NCBI GenBank assembly: GCA_045126975.1
Contig: JBGVPL010000027.1
Coordinates: forward strand, 1-64,000
From: Aphodosoma sp045126975
GTDB taxonomy: Bacteria; Bacteroidota; Bacteroidia; Bacteroidales; Paludibacteraceae
Direction: 5' to 3'
Length of the DNA stretch: 64,000 nucleotides
Of this stretch, positions 8,523-17,297 are shown one piece after another. Every line of letters starts with the position of its first letter. Positions within the stretch are counted from its first letter, which is position 1. The position numbers and the translations under genes were made by a program. The notes beneath the pieces were generated by a model. The model was not told the DNA's origin. It did no database searches and saw only the letters and a program-made list of their open reading frames with translations.

Positions 8523-11303
8523 TTATTTACGATAGATTTTATATGCTTCTTGTGAGTCGTCGAAATTCACAATTACCATGTATAATCCTTGAGGCAATGA
8601 AGATACATTGATTGAATTTACGTTACCTAAAGAAATTAATTTTTGTCCTTGTACGTTGATTACTTCAACAGAATTGATTTCTTCTGATGATTCGATATAT
8701 ATAACATTTTCGGTAATAGTAGGGTAGATTGTGCAATTTGGTTTATTGTACTCAATATTTTCGATATTAGTGTTGCTAATAAAGTCATATTCAGTTGGCA
8801 CTTCTGGTAATTGGAAGTATTGAGCAGTATAAACTTTAACTTCGCCAGGTTTCATTGTTACTTTAGTACCAGCTTTCATTGCGTTTGAGTTGTTAGCAAG
8901 ATAGTCATACCAATTGGTTGTGCCTTGAGGAAGTTCGATGTCTTGATTGCTTACGCTTACATTTGATACAATGAATACGCGATTTACACCATTACCCCAA
9001 ATAACACTACGTAATGGGCGACCACCACCGAGGTCGTAAGACGTAGGATTGCCTTCAAAGACTTTAGGTAAGATGCGTGTACGTAATTGGTTGATTTGAC
9101 CAATTTTTTGGTATTGAGCCATGCGGTTAGCATCTTTGTAGAAACCATTAGCTTCTGGTATTGGTTTTGGTTCTGTGCGATGTTCTTCTTTCATTTCGTT
9201 GTTGTTTGGATTGAAGAAGATAGATACGTCGTAGCCTAATTCTTCGAACATCCATAACATTTGTGGACCATTGAGCATTGTACTCATTGCAACGTATGCA
9301 GGTACATAGCAGAGACGAGTTGCTTTATCTGTTTTGATCGCTCCGTTACCATATTCTGAAGCTTTGTATCCACAACGCTCTTCATCGTGGCTTTCTGCGT
9401 ATGATACGTAATTGTCATTATTTGCTCTATGTAAATCGCTTTTGCTTCCTTCGTACCAACCCATAGCAAGTTCTTGGTATGGTTCTCCTGTATTTTCCCA
9501 ACACATCATACCATTGTTGGCATAGTCAGTGCGATTGGCATCCCAATGTTCGAGAATGAAGTATGCGTTAGGGTCAACAGCTTTTACACCTTCGTTGAAG
9601 TAGTGGTACATGATACGTTTTTGGTCGTTACAGTTAGGACCACAGAAACCATGACTTAAGTCCATACGATAGCCGTCGATTTTGTATTCTTTGAGCCAAT
9701 AGTTCAATACGCGAGTAAAGTGGTTGAGTGTCAAATCAAATTCGTGGTTGAAGTCTTCGAATACATTGCCATCGTGCGGTGCACTTACATTGAAGTATGG
9801 GTTATCTTTTAAATTATCATAACCTCCAAACATTTTATTGAATGGAGCCCAACCTGTAGCGTGGTTGAATACCATATCCACGATTACTGCGATACCGCGT
9901 TTGTGGCATTCGTCAACTAATTTTTTGAACATATCTTCTGTTCCGTATGCTTTGTCTACTGCGAAATAGTGAGTTGGGTTGTAACCCCAAGAGATATTAC
10001 CTTCGAATTCGCATACTGGCATAAATTCAATTGCGTTTATACCAAGGTTTTCGATATAATCTAAGCGGTCTAAAACGCCTTCGAAAGAACGAGTAGGGCA
10101 GAAGTCATATACCCACAATTCGTAGATAACGAGGTTGTTTTTGTCAGGGCGTTTGAAGTTGAGTGTTGCATCTGACCAAGCGTAAGGTTTGCGTCCTGTT
10201 TCGATAACAGCACAAGGACCGTCAGCTTCTTGAGGATAAGCAGTTTTGTTTGGATAAATATCTTCAGGGATATAGTGGTCGTTAGGGTCAACAACTTTAT
10301 GTGTGAATGCGTCAGAAACTTGTATCATTGCACCATTAGGACGTTTTATGGCATATTGGAATACATATTCTTTATTAGCTTCTAAGCCTGTGATGTCGAG
10401 CCAGAAATAACCTGTTTCTCCATCTTTTTTCATTTGATAAGTTGTAGAGTATGACCAGTTATTGAAATCGCCCAAAACGAATGCATTTTGTGCAATTTTG
10501 TTGTTGTTATCCTTGTAGTAAAGGCAAAGAGTTACTTTTGTCGGGTCGTTTTCGTAGTATGTGATACCATCTTTCAATCCAGAAGGACGTGCTTCATTTT
10601 TAGGTGATGGTGTTACGCAGAGGTTTACGCTGTCTGTAACGGTTTGATTGTTAAGTGTTGCTTTTGCAACGCAAACGAAATCACCTGACTCGGTAAATGT
10701 GTAGTCATGTTTCAATTCAGTTCCTTCTGTTTTGCTTATTTCTTTATCGTTGATAACTAAAGATATATTGCTTTTTTCAGAGGCAGTAATTTTGAAAGTG
10801 ATTTTTGTGCCTTTGTCAATTAATTGGTTGCTTGTTGGATTGTCGAATTTAACATTCAAACCACCATCTACTAACTCAACATAAATATCAGTTCCATCGG
10901 CAGTTTTACCCTCTTTTTCGCCATCAGGACCATCGTTGAATACGAATGCCATTTTGAGGATTTCTTCTGATTCAGGACATCCGTAGTATTCATAAATGTT
11001 GGCAATAGTAAGTTTCCAAACGTTGCCATCTTTTGTCATCTTATATTTGTCTTCGCCACCACGCCATTTTTCGTTTGCATATTTCCAGTCACCTCCATCT
11101 TTACTTTTTGATGTGATAAGACCAGTGTGAGCATAACAAGCGGTAGCATCTGCCATACCAGCATTGCCAGCAGCAGGGTCGAATATTACTACAATTTCTC
11201 CTTTGTAGCCTTTTGTTATAAAGGCTGGTTCTGTTGTTACTTGTGCATTTATAAAAATGCAAAGCATAAGTACACTAAGTACTCCAAGTAGTCTTTTTAC
11301 CAT
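8523..11303 (-). CDS. secreted GH13 alpha-amylase with CBM48 and T9SS tail (copy 2)
   Basis: A 926-residue paralogue of the next gene with the same domain order: signal peptide ending INAQ, N-terminal domain, Ig-like domain, CBM48-like module with LGDFNNW, GH13 barrel and type IX sorting domain ending AYKIYRK. Catalytic residues are kept: Asp in GYRMDLSHG, Glu in FILEHW, Asp in YAESHDEE. The two proteins are nearly collinear, with few gaps, and differ most in the loop after the nucleophile and in the loop before the acid/base residue (FCGPNCNDQKRIMYHYF here), which suggests different glucan preference after a tandem duplication. This copy is promoter-proximal, with TAACTTTG at 11363-11370. 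Confidence 0.9.
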   Translation of the reverse strand: MVKRLLGVLSVLMLCIFINAQVTTEPAFITKGYKGEIVVIFDPAAGNAGMADATACYAHTGLITSKSKDGGDWKYANEKWRGGEDKYKMTKDGNVWKLTIANIYEYYGCPESEEILKMAFVFNDGPDGEKEGKTADGTDIYVELVDGGLNVKFDNPTSNQLIDKGTKITFKITASEKSNISLVINDKEISKTEGTELKHDYTFTESGDFVCVAKATLNNQTVTDSVNLCVTPSPKNEARPSGLKDGITYYENDPTKVTLCLYYKDNNNKIAQNAFVLGDFNNWSYSTTYQMKKDGETGYFWLDITGLEANKEYVFQYAIKRPNGAMIQVSDAFTHKVVDPNDHYIPEDIYPNKTAYPQEADGPCAVIETGRKPYAWSDATLNFKRPDKNNLVIYELWVYDFCPTRSFEGVLDRLDYIENLGINAIEFMPVCEFEGNISWGYNPTHYFAVDKAYGTEDMFKKLVDECHKRGIAVIVDMVFNHATGWAPFNKMFGGYDNLKDNPYFNVSAPHDGNVFEDFNHEFDLTLNHFTRVLNYWLKEYKIDGYRMDLSHGFCGPNCNDQKRIMYHYFNEGVKAVDPNAYFILEHWDANRTDYANNGMMCWENTGEPYQELAMGWYEGSKSDLHRANNDNYVSYAESHDEERCGYKASEYGNGAIKTDKATRLCYVPAYVAMSTMLNGPQMLWMFEELGYDVSIFFNPNNNEMKEEHRTEPKPIPEANGFYKDANRMAQYQKIGQINQLRTRILPKVFEGNPTSYDLGGGRPLRSVIWGNGVNRVFIVSNVSVSNQDIELPQGTTNWYDYLANNSNAMKAGTKVTMKPGEVKVYTAQYFQLPEVPTEYDFISNTNIENIEYNKPNCTIYPTITENVIYIESSEEINSVEVINVQGQKLISLGNVNSINVSSLPQGLYMVIVNFDDSQEAYKIYRK

Positions 11304-11333
11304 AAAGATATTTAGTTTTTGTGTTAATAATAC

Positions 11334-11395
11334 AAAAAAAGTTGTAATTCTGCAAACTCATGCAAAGTTACAACTTTTTTTCGAAAATATCAAAA
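11334..11395 (-). promoter_or_regulatory. amylase operon promoter inside an inverted repeat
   Basis: TAACTTTG lies on the minus strand at 11370-11363, with TTTG 21 bases further up (11395-11392). The -7 element sits in the right arm and loop of a 14-base inverted repeat (AAAAAAAGTTGTAA at 11334-11347, its complement at 11368-11381), which could also terminate the upstream transglutaminase gene or bind a dimeric regulator. Confidence 0.6.
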
Positions 11396-11405
11396 AATAA
11401 GTATT

Positions 11406-12686
11406 TTAATTTTTTATTTTGACAGTAAATCGACTACGCCATTCGTTGAAATATAAATTTCTGTTTTCTGTTTCGCATTCGCCACGTTGGAAATCGACGG
11501 TTTCGGAGCGTTCGAATTGTTTTGTAGGTGTTAGTTCGGCACCCCAATCGGTGTTTATGATAAGTCGGTAGGCATCGATTCCACCGAAATAGAAATAGCG
11601 TTCAGCGTCGGTTTTGCCCCATTGTTGCACGCCGAATGATGGGTCAACAGGTATCCAGCCCATGCCTTCGATGTATATTTCGCACCAATCATGCAAATTG
11701 TCCCATCCTGGATGTAGCATAAATCCGCTTTGCCAACGTGCTGGTATACCTAAATATCGGCACATGGCGATGTAGAGTAGAGTTACTTGTCCGCAGTCGC
11801 CATGACGATTTTTAATGACGTATTCGGGTATGTTTGGGATGATGCTGTATTCACATGCTCCTGCCCATGGGTATAATTCTCGTATTGCTGCGAATAGTTT
11901 GCGAGCTTGATAGTATGGGCGTTTTTCTTTACCTATTATGCTGTCGGCTAATGCTTTTACGTTTGGTGTGAATAGGCAATGAGGTGCTCGTTCTGCGAGA
12001 TATTGTTTTAGTTCGGGATTGTTTGGGTTTGCTTTTTGGTGTTTGAAGCAATGAGGTAGAGGGTTGTATTCGGCATAGGTGGTGAAGGAGTAGGTTACTT
12101 CGAATGTTGTAGTGTCGTTAGCATCGAAATTGCCTTCCATGTATGCCACAGAATGTTCGCCCGTGTTGAGTTCGATGTTGCGGTTAGCATGTTTGACGGC
12201 TATGTCGGTTTGACGGCGTTGTTTGGTTTGAGGCATTGGGAGCCAAACTTTTATGAGTTCGCCATCTTCGAGGTTTGCTTTTGGTGTGAAGTATAACCAA
12301 AATTTGAAATCCCACTCGTGTTTTGCGTATAGGTGTTCTTTGTTTTGAGGTTCTGATAGTACTTGTTTAATGTGCTGTTTTGTTACTTCGTCACGTCCTG
12401 CACGTTCTTTGCCTTCGAGGCTTGTTTTTAATGCTTTGGCTTCGGGGGCGATGCGAAATAGATTTTCATCAGCACGGCGGAAGTACCATTTTTCGCCATT
12501 GATGATACGGTATTCCAATGCTTTCGACTCTTCCCATTGGGCAATTTGGGCAGAATCTACATTGGGATAATACTTTTGAATATAGGGCATCAAGTCCGAC
12601 AATCGTTTGTTGAAATCGATTGCCGTACGTCGCTCTATCTCTTGTGGAGTGAGAATCGTGAGTAATATTATGAGTAGATTAAGCAT
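11406..12686 (-). CDS. transglutaminase-like protein, secreted
   Basis: A 426-residue protein with a hydrophobic N-terminus (LNLLIILLTIL) and a C-terminal transglutaminase core: Cys in RHGDCGQVTLLY, His in NLHDWCEIYIEG and Asp in WIPVDPSFG form the expected Cys-His-Asp triad. Upstream of the core there is a beta-rich region (KVWLPMPQ...VTYSFTTYAEYN) usual for such proteins. It probably acts in the cell envelope as a peptidase or crosslinking enzyme; the substrate cannot be told from the sequence. It lies 38 bases after nrdG on the same strand, across a heptamer array, with no obvious promoter of its own. Confidence 0.8.
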   Translation of the reverse strand: MLNLLIILLTILTPQEIERRTAIDFNKRLSDLMPYIQKYYPNVDSAQIAQWEESKALEYRIINGEKWYFRRADENLFRIAPEAKALKTSLEGKERAGRDEVTKQHIKQVLSEPQNKEHLYAKHEWDFKFWLYFTPKANLEDGELIKVWLPMPQTKQRRQTDIAVKHANRNIELNTGEHSVAYMEGNFDANDTTTFEVTYSFTTYAEYNPLPHCFKHQKANPNNPELKQYLAERAPHCLFTPNVKALADSIIGKEKRPYYQARKLFAAIRELYPWAGACEYSIIPNIPEYVIKNRHGDCGQVTLLYIAMCRYLGIPARWQSGFMLHPGWDNLHDWCEIYIEGMGWIPVDPSFGVQQWGKTDAERYFYFGGIDAYRLIINTDWGAELTPTKQFERSETVDFQRGECETENRNLYFNEWRSRFTVKIKN

Positions 12687-12694
12687 ATTGAAAT

Positions 12695-12722
12695 GAGGAA
12701 TTAGGAATGAGGAGTGAGGAAT
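12695..12722. repeat. heptamer array (GAGGAAT)
   Basis: Four units GAGGAAT, TAGGAAT, GAGGAGT, GAGGAAT end 2 bases from the nrdG stop codon. It is the inverse complement of the array at the clpC stop (601-628). Confidence 0.85.
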
Positions 12723-12724
12723 TA

Positions 12725-13255
12725 TTAGACTCTTTTGTATTTAATCAGTAGAGGAGACAAAAGATTCATTGGTTCATACATCACTATTTCGCCTACTTTT
12801 AGTGATTTTTGTACGTCAATGAGGCGTTGGTTGCTACTGCCACGGAAAAGGATGTCTTTGCTTTTTAGTTCTTCTACGAATCGACCGTCAACGAGTACGT
12901 CAATGTTTTTGAGTAGGTTGAGTGCTTTGGGATTGCGGAGTAGTTGTTCGAATGTGTAGCCTGTATAGCACCAAATATTTCGGTTGCTTTTGGCTTTTAT
13001 GATAGAAGCTAATTGGGTAAATGCTTCGAGTTGGAACATTGGGTCACCTCCGCTGAATGTTATGTTTTCGCCAGTAGAGAGTAGGCGTAGTGCAACCTCT
13101 TCAATATCAGCCATTGTGCCATAGTTGATGTCCCAAGACTGAGGGTTATGACACCCTTTGCAGCGATGATTGCATCCTGCGGCGTATAGGGTAGTTCTCA
13201 ATCCTGGACCATCTACGGTGGTAGATTCTACTATTTTTATTACAGATATTTGCAT
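12725..13255 (-). CDS. nrdG: anaerobic ribonucleotide reductase activating enzyme
   Basis: A 176-residue radical SAM enzyme that puts the glycyl radical on NrdD. It carries the cluster motif CNHRCKGCHNP (CxxxCxxC), the early DGPGLRTTLYAAGC segment and the SAM-binding TFSGGDP motif. Length fits NrdG (155-180). It follows nrdD by 31 bases, across a heptamer array, so the two form one operon for deoxynucleotide synthesis without oxygen. Confidence 0.95.
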   Translation of the reverse strand: MQISVIKIVESTTVDGPGLRTTLYAAGCNHRCKGCHNPQSWDINYGTMADIEEVALRLLSTGENITFSGGDPMFQLEAFTQLASIIKAKSNRNIWCYTGYTFEQLLRNPKALNLLKNIDVLVDGRFVEELKSKDILFRGSSNQRLIDVQKSLKVGEIVMYEPMNLLSPLLIKYKRV

Positions 13256-13265
13256 TTAATAGTAA

Positions 13266-13286
13266 TTCTCAATTTTCAATTCTCAA
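13266..13286. repeat. heptamer array (TTCTCAA)
   Basis: Three units TTCTCAA, TTTTCAA, TTCTCAA abut the nrdD stop codon at 13287. Confidence 0.8.
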
Positions 13287-15494
13287 TTAATTGTGTACTA
13301 CGCGGTCTTTGAGTTCGGCGAGTTTTGCTGAGTTCCAGCGGTCGGTTGTTCCAACGAGATAGCCTGTGATGCGTTGGAGTTTGTCGATGTTGTTGCTACC
13401 GCATTTTGGGCAAACTTCCAATCCTGCGGTTGCATCTTCGTAGCCACAATTCATACAGCGGTTGCGGTTGTGGTTTACTGAACCATATCCAATGTCGTAT
13501 TTGTCCATCAAGTCAACTATTTGCATGATTGATTGAGGGTTGTGAGTTGCATCGCCATCAATTTCGACATAGAAAATGTGTCCACCACCTGTCAATTTGT
13601 GGTATGGAGCTTCGATTTCGGCTTTGTGGCGTGCGCTACATTTGTAATACACAGGAACGTGGTTTGAGTTGGTGTAATAATCTTTATCGGTAACGCCTTC
13701 GATTATGCCAAATTTCTTTTTGTCGTAGCGAGTGAAACGACCCGAAAGACCTTCGGCTGGAGTAGCTAAAATACTATAGTTGTGGTGGTATTCTTCGCTG
13801 AATTCATTCACTCGGTCGCGCATGTATCCGATGATTTTTAGACCTAATTTTTGTGCTTCGTCCGATTCGCCATGGTGTTTGCCGATGAGGGCAATCAAAC
13901 ATTCTGCCAATCCGATGAATCCGATACCGAGTGTGCCTTGATTGATAACAGATTCGATAGTGTCGTTTGGTTTGAGGTTTTCGCTGCCATTCCAGAGGGT
14001 TGACATGAGGAGAGGGAATTGTTTAGCACGAGCAGTTTTTTGGAAATTGAAGCGTTCGTGCAATTGGCGCGCTGTGAGTACCATCAACTCATCTAATTTT
14101 GCCATGAAGGCATTGATGCGTGACTCTTTGTTTTCGATTTCACGACATTCGAGGGCAAGGCGTACGATGTTGATTGTTGAAAATGAGATATTTCCGCGAC
14201 CAATAGATGTTTTTTCGCCAAAACGATTTTCGAATACACGAGTACGACAACCCATTGTAGCTACTTCGTATTTATAGCGTTCTGGGTCGTTGATATCCCA
14301 TTTTTCGTGATGGTTGAATGGTGCATCGAGGTTTACGAAGTTAGGGAAGAAACGGCGTGCGCTGACTTGACATGCTAATTCGTATAGGTCGTAGTTGCGG
14401 TCTTCAGGGAGATAGCTTACGCCACGTTTCTTTTTCCAAATTTGGATAGGGAATATTGCTGTGCCACCATTGCCAACACCACGATAGGTGCTACACAACA
14501 ATTCGCGGATAATACAACGACCTTCGGCTGATGTGTCGGTTCCGTAGTTTATTGAGCTGAACACCACTTGGTTACCACCGCGAGAGTGGATAGTATTCAT
14601 ATTGTGGATGAATGCTTCCATTGATTGATGTACGCGTGTAACAGTTTGGTTGATAGCATGTTGTTTGATGCGTTCCAATCCTTGCAAGAAGTCAAGGTCG
14701 CGAGTGATATAATCGTCGATTTCGGCATCGTAGAGTGAGTCGTATTTCTCGCCTGTTAGAGCCTCTAATTTTTTAATTTCTTCTTTGTAACTTGCTCTTA
14801 CGTATGGTGCAAGATAGAAGTCGAAGGCAGGTATGGCTTGACCACCATGCATCTCATTTTGAGCTGTTTCCATCGAAATACAACCTAATATTGAAGCAGT
14901 TTCGATTCGTTTAGCAGGGCGACTCTCTCCGTGACCAGCAAACAAGCCGTGTTGCAATAGTTTGTCGAGCGGATGTTGTACGCAAGTGAGAGATTTAGTA
15001 GGATAGTAGTCTTTGTCGTGGATGTGGATATAGTTGTTTTTTACCGCTTCGCGCACTTCTGTTGAGAGCAAATAGTCATCTACGAAAGGTTTAGTAGTCT
15101 CAGATGCAAATTTCATCATCATGCCGGCAGGAGTGTCGGCATTCATATTTGCATTTTCGCGAGTGATGTCGTTGCTTTTTGTGTCGATGATTTCGAGGAA
15201 CATATCGCGAGTTTTCGAACGACGAGCAATAGAGCGTTTGTCGCGATAAGCAATATATCGTTTAGCGACATCTTTGCGCGAAGATTTCATGAGCTCCAAT
15301 TCCACCATGTCTTGAATCTCTTCTACGCTCATTTGTTCTTTGCCCTTATATGCAATGCGGTCTGCTATTTGACATAGCAAAGCATCATCTTCGCCAGCAT
15401 CGGTGCTCATCATTGCCTTACGGATTGCAGCTTTGATTTTTTCTTCGTTGAAACCAACGATACGACCATCTCTTTTGACTACTGTTTGAATCAT
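13287..15494 (-). CDS. nrdD: anaerobic ribonucleoside-triphosphate reductase
   Basis: A 735-residue class III reductase that makes deoxynucleotides from NTPs in the absence of oxygen. An ATP-cone domain starts the protein (VVKRDGRIVGFNEEKI), the barrel contains the active-site region around EVATMGCRTRVFENR, a zinc site is made by CMNCGY and CPKCGS near the C-terminus, and the glycyl radical site is the Gly in RITGYLVGTTDR. All are intact. The 5' side has a TAACTTTG promoter at 15713-15743, which predicts a leader of over 200 bases; a second possible promoter is at 16112-16119. Confidence 0.96.
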   Translation of the reverse strand: MIQTVVKRDGRIVGFNEEKIKAAIRKAMMSTDAGEDDALLCQIADRIAYKGKEQMSVEEIQDMVELELMKSSRKDVAKRYIAYRDKRSIARRSKTRDMFLEIIDTKSNDITRENANMNADTPAGMMMKFASETTKPFVDDYLLSTEVREAVKNNYIHIHDKDYYPTKSLTCVQHPLDKLLQHGLFAGHGESRPAKRIETASILGCISMETAQNEMHGGQAIPAFDFYLAPYVRASYKEEIKKLEALTGEKYDSLYDAEIDDYITRDLDFLQGLERIKQHAINQTVTRVHQSMEAFIHNMNTIHSRGGNQVVFSSINYGTDTSAEGRCIIRELLCSTYRGVGNGGTAIFPIQIWKKKRGVSYLPEDRNYDLYELACQVSARRFFPNFVNLDAPFNHHEKWDINDPERYKYEVATMGCRTRVFENRFGEKTSIGRGNISFSTINIVRLALECREIENKESRINAFMAKLDELMVLTARQLHERFNFQKTARAKQFPLLMSTLWNGSENLKPNDTIESVINQGTLGIGFIGLAECLIALIGKHHGESDEAQKLGLKIIGYMRDRVNEFSEEYHHNYSILATPAEGLSGRFTRYDKKKFGIIEGVTDKDYYTNSNHVPVYYKCSARHKAEIEAPYHKLTGGGHIFYVEIDGDATHNPQSIMQIVDLMDKYDIGYGSVNHNRNRCMNCGYEDATAGLEVCPKCGSNNIDKLQRITGYLVGTTDRWNSAKLAELKDRVVHN

Positions 15495-15997
15495 GGCTTT
15501 ATTATTATTTATTTATTTATTTATTTTTTTACGTAAACTGCCATTAATTATCCGTTAATAGAGAGTAACAATTTATGGTTAATTTGTGGTAATTTGCGTT
15601 TGACTATATAATTTGTATTTCTGAATTTTTCGGATTTTATGTGCTTTTTGATATCCAATGTTGCATTAAGTGTTTGAAAATGTGTGCCACTATCGAAAAT
15701 CGCAAGCGGCAACAAAGTTATAAAAATTCTCCGAAATAGACAATAATAAAATGCTATAAAAACAAAAAGTTTTCCAAAATAATTTTTATATTGTTGATTT
15801 TTAGGATTTTAATTTTTGTAATTTACTAAAAAGTTTTCTAAAAGTAAAAATTGATCGAATAAGGGGTGGTGTTTGCTTTGAGTACTTTTATTGTAGTTTA
15901 TAGTGTGTTAGTGATTTTTTTGATTTTAGGTATGTTCTTAAAGTAGGGATACGGCATGCCGTGTTTGTTTTAATTGATAAGTGAATGTTATGTTATT
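15495..15997. other. nrdD leader and upstream region
   Basis: No gene is visible. The part next to nrdD has ATTT repeats, then about 200 bases of probable 5' leader, the nrdD promoter at 15713-15743, and AT-rich text with a 12-base perfect palindrome ACGGCATGCCGT at about 15950. I see no convincing NrdR box or riboswitch. Confidence 0.5.
15713..15743 (-). promoter_or_regulatory. nrdD promoter
   Basis: Minus strand TTG (15743-15741), 20 bases, TAACTTTG (15720-15713). Transcription from here gives a leader of roughly 210 bases before the nrdD ATG. Confidence 0.65.
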
Positions 15998-16100
15998 GTA
16001 GGGACGCACGGCTCGTGCGTCCGATGTCTCGTTAGAGGCAAATGATTATGTTGTTTGTCAACTTGTCGGTTGAGCGGACGCACGAGCCGTGCGTCCCTAC
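15998..16100. repeat. nested-palindrome REP/MITE-like element
   Basis: Two 26-base arms, 15998-16023 and 16075-16100, are perfect inverse complements 51 bases apart. Each arm is itself a hairpin: GGACGCACG-GCT-CGTGCGTCC. It is GC-rich in an AT-rich gap. The head GTAGGGACGCA resembles GTAGAGACGCA of the element at 5611-5667. No transposase is nearby. Confidence 0.9.
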
Positions 16101-16111
16101 TGATTGCGGTG

Positions 16112-16119
16112 CAAAGTTA
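16112..16119 (-). promoter_or_regulatory. possible minus-strand -7 element
   Basis: Minus strand TAACTTTG followed by GCA, the form seen at other promoters here. It would transcribe through the REP-like element toward nrdD, about 600 bases away, or an unseen short RNA. Confidence 0.4.
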
Positions 16120-16233
16120 CAACATTTTGAAATGGTGCTAGAAGTTTTTGGAGGTGTGAGTTGAAAATCTAGGTTTAATGTTGTTTTGTAGTAAAAAAAT
16201 AGTTTTTTTATTTACGTTGTCAAAAAAAATAAG

Positions 16234-16241
16234 TAACTTTG
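16234..16241 (+). promoter_or_regulatory. -7 element of the small lipoprotein gene
   Basis: TAACTTTG lies 50 bases before the ATG at 16291. A TTG at 16217 is closer than usual (14 bases), so the -33 element is uncertain. Confidence 0.55.
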
Positions 16242-16290
16242 TAGTGAATTAAGATGTTTTATTATTTAGTATCAATTAAATTTTAATATT

Positions 16291-16698
16291 ATGAAAAATT
16301 ATTTTAAACTCTTTTTTTTTGTGTTTTCTTTATCAATGCTAGTGGTATCTTGTAATTTTACATCTCCTAATCCACCTAGTTATGGAGGTGGGGATAATAA
16401 TACTAATCGAGAGCCTAGCGCAGAATATTATGTAAAGTACACTATCAAAGGAAAGGGGATATATGGAAGATTTAGTGATATTGTTTATGCAGATGTGAAT
16501 GGAACAAAAACTGCATCAGAAGGGTATCAAATTAGCAGTTGGTCAGTTACTATTGGTCCTGTAAGTAAGGGATTTAAAGCGTATGTAAGAAATGAAGGTG
16601 GAGGTGGTGACAATGTAATTGAGGTTTCTAAAAATGGAGGACCTTTTGCTCAAAAAGCGACAGGTTGGAATAGTGCATCATATACGGTAAATTTCTAA
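16291..16698 (+). CDS. small lipoprotein of unknown function
   Basis: A 135-residue protein with a lipoprotein signal peptide (MKNYFKLFFFVFSLSMLVVSC; lipobox VVSC) followed by a Pro/Gly/Asn spacer (NPPSYGGGDNN) and a single beta-rich domain with repeated Gly and aromatic residues (EYYVKYTIKGKGIYG, SSWSVTIGPV). I do not recognise the family. It is probably displayed on the outer membrane. It stands alone, with its own -7 element and a good terminator, flanked on both sides by long AT-rich gaps. Confidence 0.75.
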   Translation: MKNYFKLFFFVFSLSMLVVSCNFTSPNPPSYGGGDNNTNREPSAEYYVKYTIKGKGIYGRFSDIVYADVNGTKTASEGYQISSWSVTIGPVSKGFKAYVRNEGGGGDNVIEVSKNGGPFAQKATGWNSASYTVNF

Positions 16699-16721
16699 AT
16701 AGCATTGTCTTAAACATAAAA

Positions 16722-16756
16722 ACGCCATTTCACATATTGTGAGGTGGCGCTTTTGT
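16722..16756 (+). terminator. terminator of the small lipoprotein gene
   Basis: ACGCCATTTCACA and TGTGAGGTGGCGC pair around a short loop, followed by TTTTGTTTG. Confidence 0.8.
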
Positions 16757-17142
16757 TTGTTCCTTTATAAGTTTAATTATTTTTCTAATTCAAAATCCCT
16801 ATTCTTATATTTTTCGTAAAAATCTTTTAAGTCATTTGAAAAAATGAATAAAAAATATATACAAGAAAAAATATAAAATATTATATATATATACATTATA
16901 TATAAATATTATTAATAAGGTGCGCGTATATATTATATATATTAATAGTGAATAATTATTTCTTTGGACAGTGTTATTATCACAAAATAGGTTGTGATAA
17001 TAGTGATAATAGTGATAATAACTCTGTTTTTGCTTCGATGGATAGATTCCGATTATGAGGATGAGTGTGCAGATGTATGTTTGTTGTAATGAGAAAACAA
17101 CTTTAAAGCGTCATAAACCGTCAGTGCATAAAATAAATGTTG
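16757..17142. other. very AT-rich gap
   Basis: No gene is visible. The stretch 16850-16965 is almost only A and T with runs of TATATA, interrupted by GGTGCGCG. It leads into the 9-base repeats at 16994-17020. Confidence 0.5.
16973..17022. repeat. 9-bp direct repeats with inverse copy
   Basis: Three direct copies of GTGATAATA start at 16994, 17003 and 17012. The inverse copy GTTATTATCAC is at 16973-16983 and matches GTGATAATAAC at 17012-17022. They border the AT-rich tract, giving an iteron-like look. Confidence 0.75.
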
Positions 17143-17150
17143 TAACTTTG
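17143..17150 (+). promoter_or_regulatory. orphan plus-strand -7 element
   Basis: TAACTTTGCAC points to the right, but no recognisable gene follows before the convergent korB terminator at 17236-17271. The stretch after it contains only a 19-codon frame starting ATGCATAGC at 17166. It may drive a short RNA of about 110 bases. Confidence 0.4.
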
Positions 17151-17235
17151 CACAAGATTTAAGGAATGCATAGCAATTCAATAAATGCTGGGGGATTTAA
17201 TTGTTGCGTGCAAGTTTGTCTATAGAATGAGGATG

Positions 17236-17271
17236 AAAAAAGCCCCAAGAGATAAAACTCCTGAGGCTTTT
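17236..17271 (-). terminator. korB terminator
   Basis: On the minus strand AGCCTCAGGAG pairs fully with CTCTTGGGGCT if two G-T wobbles are allowed, followed by a run of six T. On the plus strand the wobbles become C-A mismatches, so it suits korB best. Confidence 0.8.
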
Positions 17272-17297
17272 GTTTTATGAATATAATTTACAATTCA

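Noticed and set aside
15998..16100. Rho-independent terminator
   Set aside because: The arms are very long and perfect, 51 bases apart, each is a hairpin by itself, and no T run follows on either strand. It fits a REP or MITE-like element better.
16850..17022. Chromosomal origin of replication
   Set aside because: There is no dnaA, no cluster of TTATCCACA-type boxes and no origin-linked gene nearby; only the AT-rich tract and 9-mers remain, which is not enough for a feature call.
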